This document shows positions 46,343 to 59,100 of a stretch of DNA of 64,000 bases, piece by piece. Location of the stretch: assembly GCF_048771995.1 (NCBI RefSeq), contig NC_133036.1, positions 17,887,001 to 17,951,000 of the forward strand, read 5' to 3'. The stretch's first letter is position 1. Every line of letters starts with the position of its first letter. The position numbers were made by a program, and so were the translations under genes. The stretch comes from Taeniopygia guttata (taxonomy: Eukaryota > Chordata > Aves > Passeriformes > Estrildidae). The notes beneath the pieces are model-generated. The model was not told where the DNA came from. It did no database searches and was given only the letters and a program-made list of their open reading frames with translations.

Positions 46343-48390
46343 CTGTCTGTGATTTTCCTCTCCCCTGTTTTGCTTCCCTGCTGCTCTGTCTGTGTGCAGC
46401 TCTGTCCAGCAAGGGGCTCATTCTCACCCTGTCCTTGCAGGGCTGGCAGTTTATTGCAGGGAGAATTCAGGTCAGCATGTAAGACATGGGAACAATCAAG
46501 TCTGAGCTTGAGCCTCAGGGTAATGTCCTATTTCTCCAAGCCAAATCTCTTTTCTTATGAATTAATGGTTTGTCTGGTCACCATCGATCTTTCTTCAGCT
46601 GATCTTTTCTTCATTGATCTTTTCTCTGCAAGAGAAATGCCAGTCAGCTAATGCACTGATCTCAGAGCTGAGTATAAATAGAGTCAGCACCTCCGAGAGC
46701 TCCTCAGAGGCTCTTTGGAGTCTGCTCCCTCAGCACTTGGCCACGTCTTTTCCATGCAGAACAGTCCTTGAGAAGACACTGCTTTCAGGGAAATGATATT
46801 AAAATGATCTGATGTTGGGTGATCTGGTGTTTGGAAAGGAGAGGGAAGGAGTGCCTGCAGGTGCTGCTGCTTCAGCAAGGGCTTGGAGCTCCCTCCCTGC
46901 ACCAAAACGTTTTACAGGGTATTGTGGGGAGAAACCCCACCGTGTGACAAGTGAAAGGGAATAGATCCATTGAGCTAAGATGACTCATTGACATACCATA
47001 AAGCCCTTTTGAGTATTTAAATAGGAATAAAGCACAGCATTAAATATTTATTCACATATGCATTTCCTCTTGAAATAACTAAGCTACTTTGCATATGCTC
47101 TACCTCTTTTACTTTCTAGAGAGACAATAATATGTCAGATGTTTTTAAAACCATCTCCACATGTCATATTGTTGTGTTTCTTGGAATAAAATGCTCTAGT
47201 AGATGTATGGAGAGCTACCACAGGTATCTCACTGGTAAAAGTAACAGTCATTTGGTACAGCTGAACTCTATTTGACCATCAGAGGAAGAAAAGAGGTATA
47301 AAGCACCATTACAGCAGATCTCAATTTTTTTTTTTTCTATTCTAACCTTAGTACTTTAGTGCAGAGATAGCTCTATCAATCATTTAAAACCACTGACCAT
47401 ACCTTGCACCAGCTATCAGCCATAGTTCATACTGAGCTTTCTGTGTGCTCTAAATGGCTTTACATTTTATGTGCAAAGCTGGGTCGAAAATTTATAGTTG
47501 CTTTCCTTCTGACACCTGGATTTCCCACCTGGAAAATAAACTCCTTTAACTACTTTAAATCTTCATGAATTTCTTGCTGCCTGGATCTCCAAGGGCTCAG
47601 TTGTGACTGCTCCTGCCTGCCCATGCCATGAAGCAATAATCCTATTCCAGAGTGTGTGAGTCTGGCTGATTCATGGGCTCCAGACACAAAGCAATAAGCA
47701 GACACTGTATTATCCTCATTTAAACCCAGGCTCTCAAAAACAGTTAGGAATCCAACAACTCAATTTCAAAGGAATTTGATGCCCAAATGTGTCTGAGAGT
47801 CTGATCTCTGGTCCCTGCCCCAAGACAGAGAACCAGAGACAAGAGGAAAGTGCAGGTGAGTTTGTTAACAGCTGCTCCAGCTATCAGCATTGTGATTTGT
47901 CATTAGTATAGGCTTGGAAGAAACTATTTTTTTCCTAATACTCCACAACTTCTTTTCTAGTATTCTTCAGAAAATCTTTCATTGGGTTGTTTAGTTTTAG
48001 GCTCAGAACAGAGCATTTTTGCCTTTCAGTACCTGTCTGTCTGTCTATAATGTTGTAAATGCTATTCTGTGCACCCTAAACCTCACACAGCTAGATGTAG
48101 TTTTGTGGCTGTCTCGAAAATGATTCTGTTTAGAGGCAACTGTGTTTTTAGAGGACTGTCATTGTCACCAAACCTGTCTCAAAGCTACAGCCAGCAGCAC
48201 AAAATATCCTCACAGACACCCCCATGGAGGGGGAATATGTGCAAACATAAAGTAATGAATCAATCAGAACAGGTGAGTTACAGAAAAGGTTTGATCCTTA
48301 ATAATCAACTGCACAGGTCTCTGAAGGGAGATTCTTTCTTGCCATTTCTGCTGGGGACTCATCGATTGCATTGGGCCATTCTCAGCACAT

Positions 48391-48602
48391 CCAGAGGAAG
48401 AAATAGGGAAGATATTATTTTATTGTGTGGGTGGTGAGGCCCTGGCACAAGCTGCCCAGGGAAGCTGTGGCTGCTCCATCCCTGACAACATTCAAGGCCA
48501 GATAGGATGGGGCTCTGAGCAGCCTGATCTGGCTGCAGATGTCTCTTTTCATTGCAGGGGGGTTGGTATAAGTGACCTTTTAAAGTCCCTTCTGACCCCA
48601 AA
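48391..48602 (+). mobile_element. CR1 LINE 3' fragment (plus strand)
   Basis: Sense-oriented CR1 blocks are easy to follow: GTGGTGAGGCCCTGGCACAA, GCTGCCCAGGGAAGCTGTGG, CTGCTCCATCCCTGACAACA, TTCAAGGCCAGATAGGATGG, then TTGCAGGGGGGTTGGTATAA and a ending near AAGTCCCTTCTGACCCCA. The octamer tail is lost. Dead, moderately diverged copy. Confidence 0.9.
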
Positions 48603-51600
48603 GCTTTCAGTAAAGTGGAGGAATTTGGCTCCCGACTGGCACAACCCTTTTCACCTCTCCAGGCCGGCAGTTTGCACACTCTGCACCTGGGAAACCCTCT
48701 CAGATCTGCAGAGGAACTGTGCAGAGGTGAGAGATGTGAGCAGAGTTTCTATGATTTATTCCCACAAGAAGTGTTGGAGCTCTTTTTTGCCACAGAACTT
48801 CTCTGGGGAGGTGGCCTGAGCACCTCCCTGGAAGCACCATAAATCCCCTGCAGGCATTACAGAAAACAAAGCCAAGTAATTACAGAGATGCTGAGTGATC
48901 TTGTATCCTGTGCTGTGGGATTGAAAAGGGCGCTCCCAGAAGTACCTCCTCCACATGCCAAGCATTATTCTGTGTTGGTTTAATCGGAGGGCCACCTTAT
49001 TATGTTCAGCTGGAAGTCAACCCAGCTCTAATGCACTGGGCCGCTGCCTCTAATGCAGTTTACCTACCATAAAAGTTAAAAATAAACTACAGCTTATTCC
49101 ACTTACTGAAAAGTCAGTTCAACATGTCATGGGGCTTATTAGCACACTGAGAATGTTCTTCATGCCTTAATACTAGGGCAGGACTCTGATGTAAAAATGA
49201 AATGAAACTATTTAAATTGACTTGGATACTTATTAGGGAGAGGGTTTCATTTAATTCCCTTTTCTGTTTTTCTCTCGTTTATAGAAGCAGCCATCTGGGC
49301 TTGATAGGAGGTAGGGCAACGACAAGTCTATTCTGTGAAAAACACTATAATTTTTAAAACACTATTACCAAACGAGACTCAATAGACAAAGTTTGTAAGT
49401 GAAAAGTGATTTGCCTCGTAGAAAAAAAGTACATTCTAGCTGTATGCTATAGGGAGCTTATGCTGCTAATTGGAAAACTAAAATTTGTAGACATTTGCAA
49501 GTTGAACAGGTGACAATAACTGGTGATAACCAAGGACTAATTATCTCAACTGGGAATTAACCATCAGGTGTTCTGAGCTAAATAAAAGGGGAGGAAAAAC
49601 TTAGAATAGCAATGTGTCCTATTTATGTTGAAAGAATTAGCAGGATTTTATGTGGGATTAAAAAAAAAGTTAAATGGAACAAATACTCTCTAGGCTAGTA
49701 CTGTGTGTGACTACTGTGGTTCCATTTCTTAAAGAACTTAGACTGGGGGGAGTGGAGGAAATAATAATGTAGAATGGTATGATTTGCTTGCAGAAAAAAA
49801 AAAAAAAACACCAACCCTCTTTGTTCTCTTTTGAATTCTGCTAAAATGAAAAAAGAGGTAGGTTAGCAGTTCTTGGAATTAAAACTGTTTGATTGAAATT
49901 GTAATCTATTATTCCAGCTGGAAATGCACACCCTGGCGCAGGTCTGTGGGCAGGAAAGGTTCGGCTGCTGCTGATTTCCAGGCAAAGGCAGGGCAGAGAG
50001 CTGAGCAGGGCAGCCCCAGCTGGGCATGGGCAGATCCACCCCAGGCTGCAGAATTCCTGCTGGTGCCATACCCAGGTGCACACTGCTAACTCCACCCTGC
50101 TCCCATTTCCTGTACCTTTATGCCCATTGGAAAAGTTAAAGTCTATCAAGAAGGGCTGGAACAAGGTAGGGCCCTGGAGGGTACCAGGAAAATGACAGAA
50201 CAGCAAGTGAGCTACAGCAAAGAGTGCCCTTCTCCTCCTTTCCTACCAGTCACACAGGCTGTTTTATTCTTCCATTTTGTTTGTCTGACACACCAAGTGA
50301 ACAAAAGTGACAGCACTTTAAAAATAATATCAAATTCCGAAAGCAGTCAGAACCTTAAATTGGAATTTCAGTCTGACATTGGAAACAAACCTACAAGACA
50401 ATTGTTAGCATTCTGCATTGTACAGATAAAGACACAGACTAGCAGCAAATTCTTCTGAGAGACATGCCTGATAAGATTATAAATTAGGTTTTACAGAGAA
50501 AGTGCACTTAAAGAGAGATTTAATTGTTTGCCAATAAAAATCTCATGTTGCATGGAGATTTCAGAGCTCGTTTTAACAGTTGTTTCTATTCAAATGCCTT
50601 GTTTTAACACTTTAGGGGTTTGTTTGGTGGGTTGGGTTTATTGGATTAATCCTTTTCCCTCAAAGTTTCACTATTATCCAGACTTTTGAGTGTGGTTTAA
50701 AATTTTGCTTCCTTTTGCAAAGTCTATATTGCTGTGCAAAAGATGGAAAATGTGGTAGGTATGTAAATTTTTTTTTTTAAGATTTAATAAACGCTGAAGT
50801 GTGAAGGTTACAACTGTGAGATTGGGTGCCCTGTACAGTTGGGCAGCTCACCCTTGACACATGACTGATTTTTTGGGCATGTCAGCTCTGATGTTGGACT
50901 TTGGAGCTCGTTCAAACCATGGCAAAGCCCCAAGGATAAATAAAAATAAGTTTGTAGAGATGCCTGGGGAAGATGGCGTTTAACCTCAGCTGAGTCTAAA
51001 CTGCAGCCACAAATGTCAATGAAGCTGCATCAGAAATCAGCAAAGAGTTCTGAAACAATTTCAAGTTCATCATTGGATAAATTTCATTAAACAGACAAGG
51101 ATTTTTATCTTAACTCTGTTATTGAGATTTAGGAAAATGTTTCTGAACGCTTAGAACAAAATATTTGGTAAATTCCCCTAGTTTGAATTACCAAATGTCA
51201 ATTTATAGTTGCTCTGGAAGTGTGAACCTGTAATTGGAGGTAACACAGCTGCCCCTTTATGGGAGATTAAGTCCTGGGGGCTTATCTGAATCCCATTTAA
51301 GTAGTAAAAAAACAACTGACAGGTCTTTGGATCGAGGCCACTGGGAATACCAGTTCTTTGGGATTCATATCACTGAACATGGAAATATCATTTCCATATA
51401 CATTCACTAGTCAGCATTGGCAATCTGTTGAAACCTCCACATCTGCACACTCACAGTAAAAGCCAAGGTGGATTTCTGCTAAGATATCAGCCAGATTTTC
51501 TTCACATCAACCCTTCAGCCTCACAGTTTCTATGTATTTCACCTTCTGTATCTAGCAAACATCATCCTTTGCATCAAAGGGCTTTGGGACATCCATTTTT

Positions 51601-54600
51601 TTGCTGACACATTCGTGCTGTGCTTTATTTATGCATCATCAAAGTATGGTACTGCCCAAAAGGTGAAAGACCTCTCTCCCCTTTAACTCATTTCCTGAGA
51701 AGACCAATATCATCCAGCTTCAGACACTGACAAATGTAAATTGAGGTCCGTGAAATTAGAAAAGTGCTGAACTAGAGTACACAGAAAAGTGTGACATTCT
51801 CCCGTGGTGAATAACAATCTAATATAATATCTCCCATAATGAGAAACTTGGATGTGGGATATGCTTTACCTATTTGTGATGTACATAGTAAAACCTTCCT
51901 AATGCTCTTGATGCACAGAGAAATTGCACACCCCGAACTCTATTAATGCTGCTTTTGTATATCCAGCAGCAGGGAGAAGAGACTCTTTGCAAGGTTAAAC
52001 TGAGGGTCAGAGCACTCTTTGAACTTTCTTGCAGTAGTTTCTCACAGTGCAGCTGCTTAGGTGGTGGCCATGTACTTGCTGAGATACTGAATTCCTGAGT
52101 AGATATTTAGAATTGGAAAACAGAAGCAAAAGCTTCTTAAACATCTCTCATAGCTTCCAACATTAATTATTAAAGGACGATGCTTCCAGAATCATAAAAG
52201 GCATTTTTCTTTCCTGAGTTTGTAGATTCATCAGAAATAATGAGAGGGCAGCTGTGTCATATCCATTTCAGAGGATTCCTGATAAATTTTCAAACTGTTT
52301 TTCCTGTTGATTGTTTACATAGAACATCTCGGTCTATGAAAAAGTGGGGGTTTATTTTGTTTTTTTGAATATATCATTATACAGTTTTCAGGCATTCTCT
52401 GCAATATTTTCTATTAGCTCAAGTTGAGTGGAAAAGAGAAAAGGCTTCTTAACACCATTCTCATTTTTTTCTAGTCACAATTTTTTTTTTCTAGTCACAA
52501 CTGTGGAGTACAGTCTGCTCTACTGTTGACTGAAAATGGCTTCACTTGGAAATTAGTAGAGATTAAAAAGATGTGGTGAAATTTCCGTTTTTGTGGTTTA
52601 TTGACAGTTTAGGCCAGAAAAATAAAATATAAAGGTAATATTTGTAATCTGGCATTTCTGAGAAGTCCTACAGACTCTGCAGGCTCTCTTCCCAAAGGGA
52701 AGGTTGTTCTTTTGGGAGCAGCCTTGGGGTGCATCCCTGTAGAAGTTGGGTTTGCAAACCAGGTGCCTTGCTGGGCTGCAGTCTGTCCCCAGGGCCTGAG
52801 CTTGCCACGGTCCCCCCTTGCTCCACACTGCTCCCACTGCTTTGGCCTCAAGCTCTCCCATTTGGCTTTTTTTTTTGCCAAAAAAAATTGCCCAGCATCC
52901 CCCCAGAGGTTTGTGCTGGTCAGGATGGCAGATGACTCCACACAACAGTGTGGAAACGCGTGCTGTATCAGCTTGTGATGCCCTGGGTTTTGGTGTTCAA
53001 TGGAAAACAACAATAAATTCACGGAGCTTTGCTGCCTCTGCCAAATGTGACATCTTTCAGAGTATAACATGCTGAAAAGCTTGCACAGTCTGTGCCAACT
53101 GCATGATTTAGCTGCTATAAAATCCCTCTGAATCAGAACCATTTTGAAATAAAGAAGAGCCAGCCTGAGAATTTCATTGCACTGTTGGATATCCACTCAA
53201 AGATCAATCACCTGTCCTCATTCTGTATTCTTGCTGTATTTTTCAGCTTAATCTTTTCTAAAGCTTACCTATTTCATTTAGGCTGGAATTTTAAAAGACC
53301 AGCAATTGCATGCAGAGGCAGAGAGTCAAGAGTGAGAAGTGTCAAACCTGGACAGCAAAGTTCTGTACAAATTGTATTGTGCCATTAAAAAGGGCAAACT
53401 CTTTCTTCCTTTTTTGTTTCTGTGGAACTCTGTAATGCCTAGATATGCTCAGTGTAAGTTTTCCAGGGTTTGGCATCCTAATATTCCTGAATTATGTCCT
53501 ATCCTAAAACTAGATAAGTGCAGGAAACAGGGCTGGCTGCAAGAGAACAAATTAACCCACCTGATTCTCTTCAGTTTTCCCATCCAAGTCAAGTTTATGA
53601 CAGTATTTATCACATTTCAAACAGCCTGTGGATGTCCAAGCCTGGAATCTCAACCAAGTGACTTGTTCAGAACTTAAATTAAAAGAAAATCTTAAGGGAT
53701 GGTACATGAAGTATTTGAAAGTGTATCAGTAAAGGATTTGTTGTGTGTAGGAAAAATGCTTCTCCCTTGGACTTTTGCACTGAAAGGATGTTTAAACAAC
53801 ACAGAGTACTGCAAAATATTGGAATAATGTGAAAGGATTATAATTATTGTATTAACTTGTTGGTTCACTCTGAAAGATTTCTAGAAAACCCACTCTGGAA
53901 CAGATTAGTAAAATTATAAAGTATCATTGCAACATCTGATCAAAAATTCAGTAAGTTAATTAATGCCCCTTTTGTCCTAATAGCTTATATAATGAGAGGG
54001 GAGTTTGCTAAATTAAGCATGGCAAAAAGAAATGTTGTCAGGAGTTTGCCATAGGGTGGGTTCATGTACCCAAAGTTGTCAGAAGGTTTAACAGCATGGC
54101 AGAGCTCCTGCGTGGGCTGTTCTGTGCATTTCCACGTGTGTGTGAGGGCTCCTGCCCAGCTCCTGCAGCCCTGTGCCTGTGGGAATGATTGTGAGCAGAA
54201 GTTACCAAAGGTATTTATCATCAACTGTTTAGAATATTTGATTACAAATTTACATAGGAAAGGCAACAGCCTGTAATGAGAGTATAAATCACCTTGGAAT
54301 GGTGCCTTGACTGGAATGGAAGTGAGAACCCTTTGTATTCACCCTGAGAGCATGCTAATAGGGGTGCATATTTATTTCTAGGCCGTGTGATTAAAACAAT
54401 TTGAAGAACTAATGTTCCAGCAAGTAGAATAATGACTGGAGAGCAAAGTATGGATAAAAATGCTTTCTTCTTTCTCATGATGAAGGGTTTGGTCTTGACT
54501 TTCCATTTTTTCTAGCATTTATTTTATGATGATCTGGTTCTGAGTCTGGGGTAGTACTTCTGAAAAGCTGTTAATTGTCCCTTTTCTTTTTATTAAACAT

Positions 54601-56159
54601 TTTCTGGGGGAAGGATGAGTTCTTCTCTTCCTTGTGGCCATAGAAGAGACAAAATTAAGGTGGGCTGAGCTGATGGCAATAGATGGTGACTGAGAGGCCC
54701 TTGCTTGAAAGGCAGCAAATCAGAGATCAGCTGGAATTCAGTGGTGGGAAGTGAGCAGGAGGGAACAGGATCCTTCACCAATAGAGCTGGAGCAATAAAC
54801 ACCATTAGGAAGACACTGCTGTGCCAAGGGCAGACTGGTTTCTTCATCTCTTCATGCACCTCCATCAGCTTAGTAGGAATTTACTTCAGGCTGGAGGGAG
54901 GGGAGAATAAAGTCAGAATAAAGTCACATAAAGCACAGTGTGACTGAGGCTGAGCCTTTGCTGCTGTGACACACAGCTTTGGTGAGACCCTGCAGAGTCA
55001 CTGACTGCACAAAGTTCTAGTTCAGACCCCTCTTGTGGGGTTGCTGAGAGAGAGAAAGATAAAAAAAATTAATTACTGACTTATTTCAGTTGATGTTTGA
55101 GCAATGCCTTTCAGCTGCTTCCAGAGTCTCCAGAGGTTCATTGCAGTGCAGCTCATCACCAGATGTCTGGCAGGTTTCTGTGTTTATTAATTTGACTTGG
55201 GTCATCCCTGCAGTTCAGCCTGGGGGCTAAAGCAGACCATGTAAACTGTTTAGGTATTAAACATCTGTAATCTAAGTACCACAGCAGACAAAATTTAAGC
55301 TGCATGCATAATTTACTCTTATAGGAAAGTTATTCTGCTTGTACTGGTGGTGTGTTGATTACAAGGTAGCATATGTGGAGAGAAAATGCTGAACTTCATT
55401 TAATAAATCAGGAAAGTCCATGAGATATGTAAGATTCCCAGTGAGGAGTCCTGGCTGGGTCTGCTTGGGACTTTGCTCACAGGAAATGTCCTGAAGCCTC
55501 TGAAGCTCAGGTGAGAGGTGAATTAGGACAGTTTCCATGAGGTCTGGGCTCATCCCTCCCTGTCACACGTGCTGGTTCCCTTCTCTGGTGGGGCCCCTGG
55601 GGAAGGGAAACATCCTCGTATTTTACATCTTGTGGAATCAGTGCTGCCCGTTCTAGCTTGGTTATCAGCACTGGCAATTCCATATGGCTGTTTCTGTTCC
55701 TGTATTTGCCTGTTAGGTTTTGAACAGGGCTGGGTCCAGATGTAACAGTGATGGTTGTTTCTAGTATGGCTCAGGATTTCATATGGGAGAGTCCACCTCT
55801 GTTTCTTGGTTTATTTCTGTGTGTGTGCAGCAGTTCTTCAATGTATACTGTTAAATCTCCCTTTAGAGATTTTCCCCCTCCCTTATTTTCCCCCTCTAAT
55901 AAGAAGAAATAGGTACATTTTTTCTGTCTCTTAATGGCTGTTTTTATTCTAAGTATTTATGGCCTTAACAGGAGCAGAGTTAATACCATATGATGTCAAT
56001 ATTCTTCCAACATAGTTATGCAGCCATCTTACATTTATGACCTTTTCCCCCTATAATTAGTTCCAGCTGAAATTAGATTCAGTGAGAGCCTCACTCCAAT
56101 TACAGCCAAATCTGAATAAAACTGATTCCACCGTGGTTGTCTGGAGGAAGAGGAATAAA
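48603..56159. other. Unique non-coding DNA, no gene seen
   Basis: Seven and a half kilobases without a recognised mobile element. A 20-bp T-run plus CTAGTCACAA unit is duplicated at 52,462-52,500, and an A run of 16 lies at 49,795-49,808. A GC-richer patch at 49,925-50,100 is not CpG-rich. The 195-codon minus frame at 52,609-53,196 passes through poly-A/T and GC-rich chance sequence and is not called. Confidence 0.5.
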
Positions 56160-56190
56160 CCAAAAAAAAAAAAAAAAAGAAGAAGAAAAA
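56160..56190 (+). repeat. A-rich run followed by GAAGAAGAAA
   Basis: About 18 A followed by GAAGAAGAAAAA. Simple repeat. Confidence 0.9.
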
Positions 56191-59100
56191 GCCCTTTCCA
56201 GTCTCAGTGTAGATAACTAAGTCTCGCATCTCTGCAGTACAGCTGCACTTAACAAAAGTGAAAAGGGTTTAAGGGCCAATCCTGGAGAGAGTAGAAAATT
56301 CTCAGCTCTGCTAACAACTTTGAGCAAAAGTGCCCTCAGTTTTCCATGCCCCCTCTTTTCCCAGGGGCAGGAGAGGCCCCAGCTGCAGGAGTGTGGCTGC
56401 AGCAGGGTGGGCAGTGCCTGTGTGCTGCAGGACCTGCCCTGATACCCTGCCTAGCTCAGGAGCAGACTGCTGCTGGTGCACACTGAGATTCTTGCTCCTG
56501 GAGCAGAGGGATGGGGATGTCAGCCAGCTGGGCATCCTTCCTTTCCCTGGGAAGAGACTGCACGTGTGGGGATGAGGAAAAAACATTGTGACACCTCACA
56601 GTGAAGGCATCAGGGCGAGTCTGGATCTCAGCCCTTTAATGCAGATGTGCCTGTGTGTCCAGCACAGCTGGAACACAAACAGCAGGGCTGGCTCTCCAGA
56701 GCCCCACATAAACTTCCCAGGTGTTGACTGCCACAAAGAAATATGTGAGAAATGCAAGAAGTTGCTTTGAATTCAAAGCTGTTTTGTATTAGCCAAATGC
56801 ATCAAAAATAACATGAAGCCTTTCTGCCATTATCAGAGATATTTAGCTGGGATTAAATGTTTGTTTACCTCAGATGGGTTTGCAGCCAGGTTTATACTTT
56901 TATCACCTCCAGATTGGATTACTGTAATCCTGTATTTGCACGTTATCCTAAGGTCTTTCCTTTTTTTTTTTTTCCCTTTCCTTCTCCCCCCTTTCATTTT
57001 TGGCTGTTGGGTCTGTGCAGAAAAACAAAAATTGATTTCTGGCACCCATAGGAGTAAATTATCTTTTATCCTCTCTAAAATCATTGTCATATTGGGTTCT
57101 GATTCCAATCCAAATTGATCTTCAAATTAGATTCTGGATCAATAATAGCCTTATAATGGAAAAACACTGCTAAGGCTCCTACCAGCTGCTGTGACCCACA
57201 GAGGCTGATGAAAGCATCTCATCGCTGTGTATAATCTCAGAAAAATTAATGCACATCCAGTTCCATTAGCTCTGTGCTATCTGTTCCATCAGGGCTGTAA
57301 TGTGCTGGGGGTCAGCAGTGCCTTTAGCCATCCTCACACAGCCAATTCCCCATTCACACGGGGCTCCTGGCCCTTCCCAGAAAGCTGTGTCAAGTTTTGG
57401 CAAGGGAAAAATGTGGAGTTTCTAACCCCGAGCCTTCAATTCCAATTAAGTGCCTTCTGAGACACAGTGAAATGGCCCTGCAACATTAAGTGAAATGAAT
57501 CCAGAGATTAATTAAAGTTTTATATTAAAAATTGACAATTTAAGGAATAGCAACAAACATTCAGTGAACAGATAGAAGATCCAGTATTCTCCAAAGCCCC
57601 TCCAAGAAGCAGGAATTGCAGCTGAGGTGCAATTTCCCTCCAAGCTTTTCTAGGCACTTAGTATTTCAGGAATGATTTATCTGGAAATATGTGAGAGTTA
57701 TTTTGAGGCTGCTATGATTATATCATTTGATGAGATTTTTTTTTCTTCTCTTTTCTGCACTGAGGACTTTAAAGTGAGAGAGACAGTCCATAGATAGCTT
57801 GTGGTTTGTTTAATTAACTGGCTTTCTTTTTATGGATGGCTGCTTGCAAGGCTGCTCTTTCATTTAGTGATTGTTTTTGTTATTAATGATTTCAGACAGA
57901 GCTCTTCACGTATCAAGTGCAAGTTTTTGCAAATCCAATGAAGGAATCACACAAGAGGGTTTTTTTTCCTCCTCTTTCCTGCCGCTCCTGTTTATTTTCT
58001 GTGGTGTTGCTCTCCATGGTCTGCTGTGGTTGTTAACACTTTCCATCAAAAAATAATGTTCAGGAGTTCAAAGTTTTCTCTCTCAAGTTTGCAAAGTGCT
58101 GTTTGTTTGGCAAAGGTGTCAAGAAACATTGATGTCCTTAGTCTTAAATAAGAGGGAGGGGCAGCCCAGGAGAATAAATTTGATTACGTTTATTGTTCAT
58201 AAACACCTCCTCATGTAAGTGAGGAGGTGTTAAATATGTGATATTGTGGTAGGAGGGTCTCTGTGTTGCTTATAAGAGGTGAGGATAGAAGAAGGTAAGG
58301 ACAAAAAAGAAATTATTTATGTGTAACTGAGGGAGGTCAATAATGTAGGTGCTGATTAACAATTGGGAGGTGAAATAACTGTTATTTGCCTCCCCCTCAG
58401 ATACTACATTATTTTCTTTCACCAAAGGGAGCTGAAAGCTGTTATTCAGGTAAGCCCCTCTTGTTACAGCCATCCTGTGAAGGTCCAAATAATTCCCCAA
58501 GGAGTCACTCATTCCAATGGCTTTTTTAACCCACACTTCAGTCTGTAGTTGCCCAGTCCAGCCAAAATCCAAGTCACTATGGAGAGAGACAGCCCCAGCA
58601 GATCTCCTTTCTCTGCTTCCTCATTCCCAGGGCTTTACTGCTGCTGGAAGTAGCAGCCATTTTATTACTCAAATCAAAGATCTCTTATTTTCAGAAAGAT
58701 CAGCTCCTTATAATGGCCCAGTCCAAGTCTGCCTGAGCACTTCCATACCAGGACTGAGGGGATAGAAGAGCAAGGTGAAGGAGGCAGGACTGTGTTTGGG
58801 ATGGAAAATTACCCTTTAAAATCAGAGGTGAGGGGTTTGGGTTCCTGATGGCCCCTGCCCTACCAAGACAAAGAAGTGTCCCCCAGTGGGGATGAGGACA
58901 CAGGGCACTGCCAGCAGCAAGAGGAAAGGCTGCATTAGGGCCAGCACAGTCTGTGAGAATCATTGGAGGAAGGTTTTGCACACAGCTTTGAAAGTTCCTC
59001 TTCTGTGTGTCTCCATCTACTTCCCACTCAGCTCAGCCAGAGTTTGTTTCAGTAAGGCTGTAGGAACTTTGTGTGCAGTGCCTGCTGAGTCATATTTTCT

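Larger units (their letters stand above)
43804..48390. other. Unique non-coding DNA; candidate coding stretches listed separately
   Basis: Mostly AT-rich unique sequence with homopolymer T runs (45,190-45,211; 47,326-47,337). A hexamer GGCAGT repeats four times at 45,511-45,533. The 189-codon plus frame at 45,326-45,895 overlaps a 136-codon minus frame. Neither has a recognisable domain. Confidence 0.5.

Noticed and set aside
52609..53196. 195-codon minus-strand frame, the longest non-repeat frame after 50 kb
   Set aside because: No domain, runs through a poly-A/T string and a GC-rich patch, and overlaps equally long plus-strand frames. Expected by chance.
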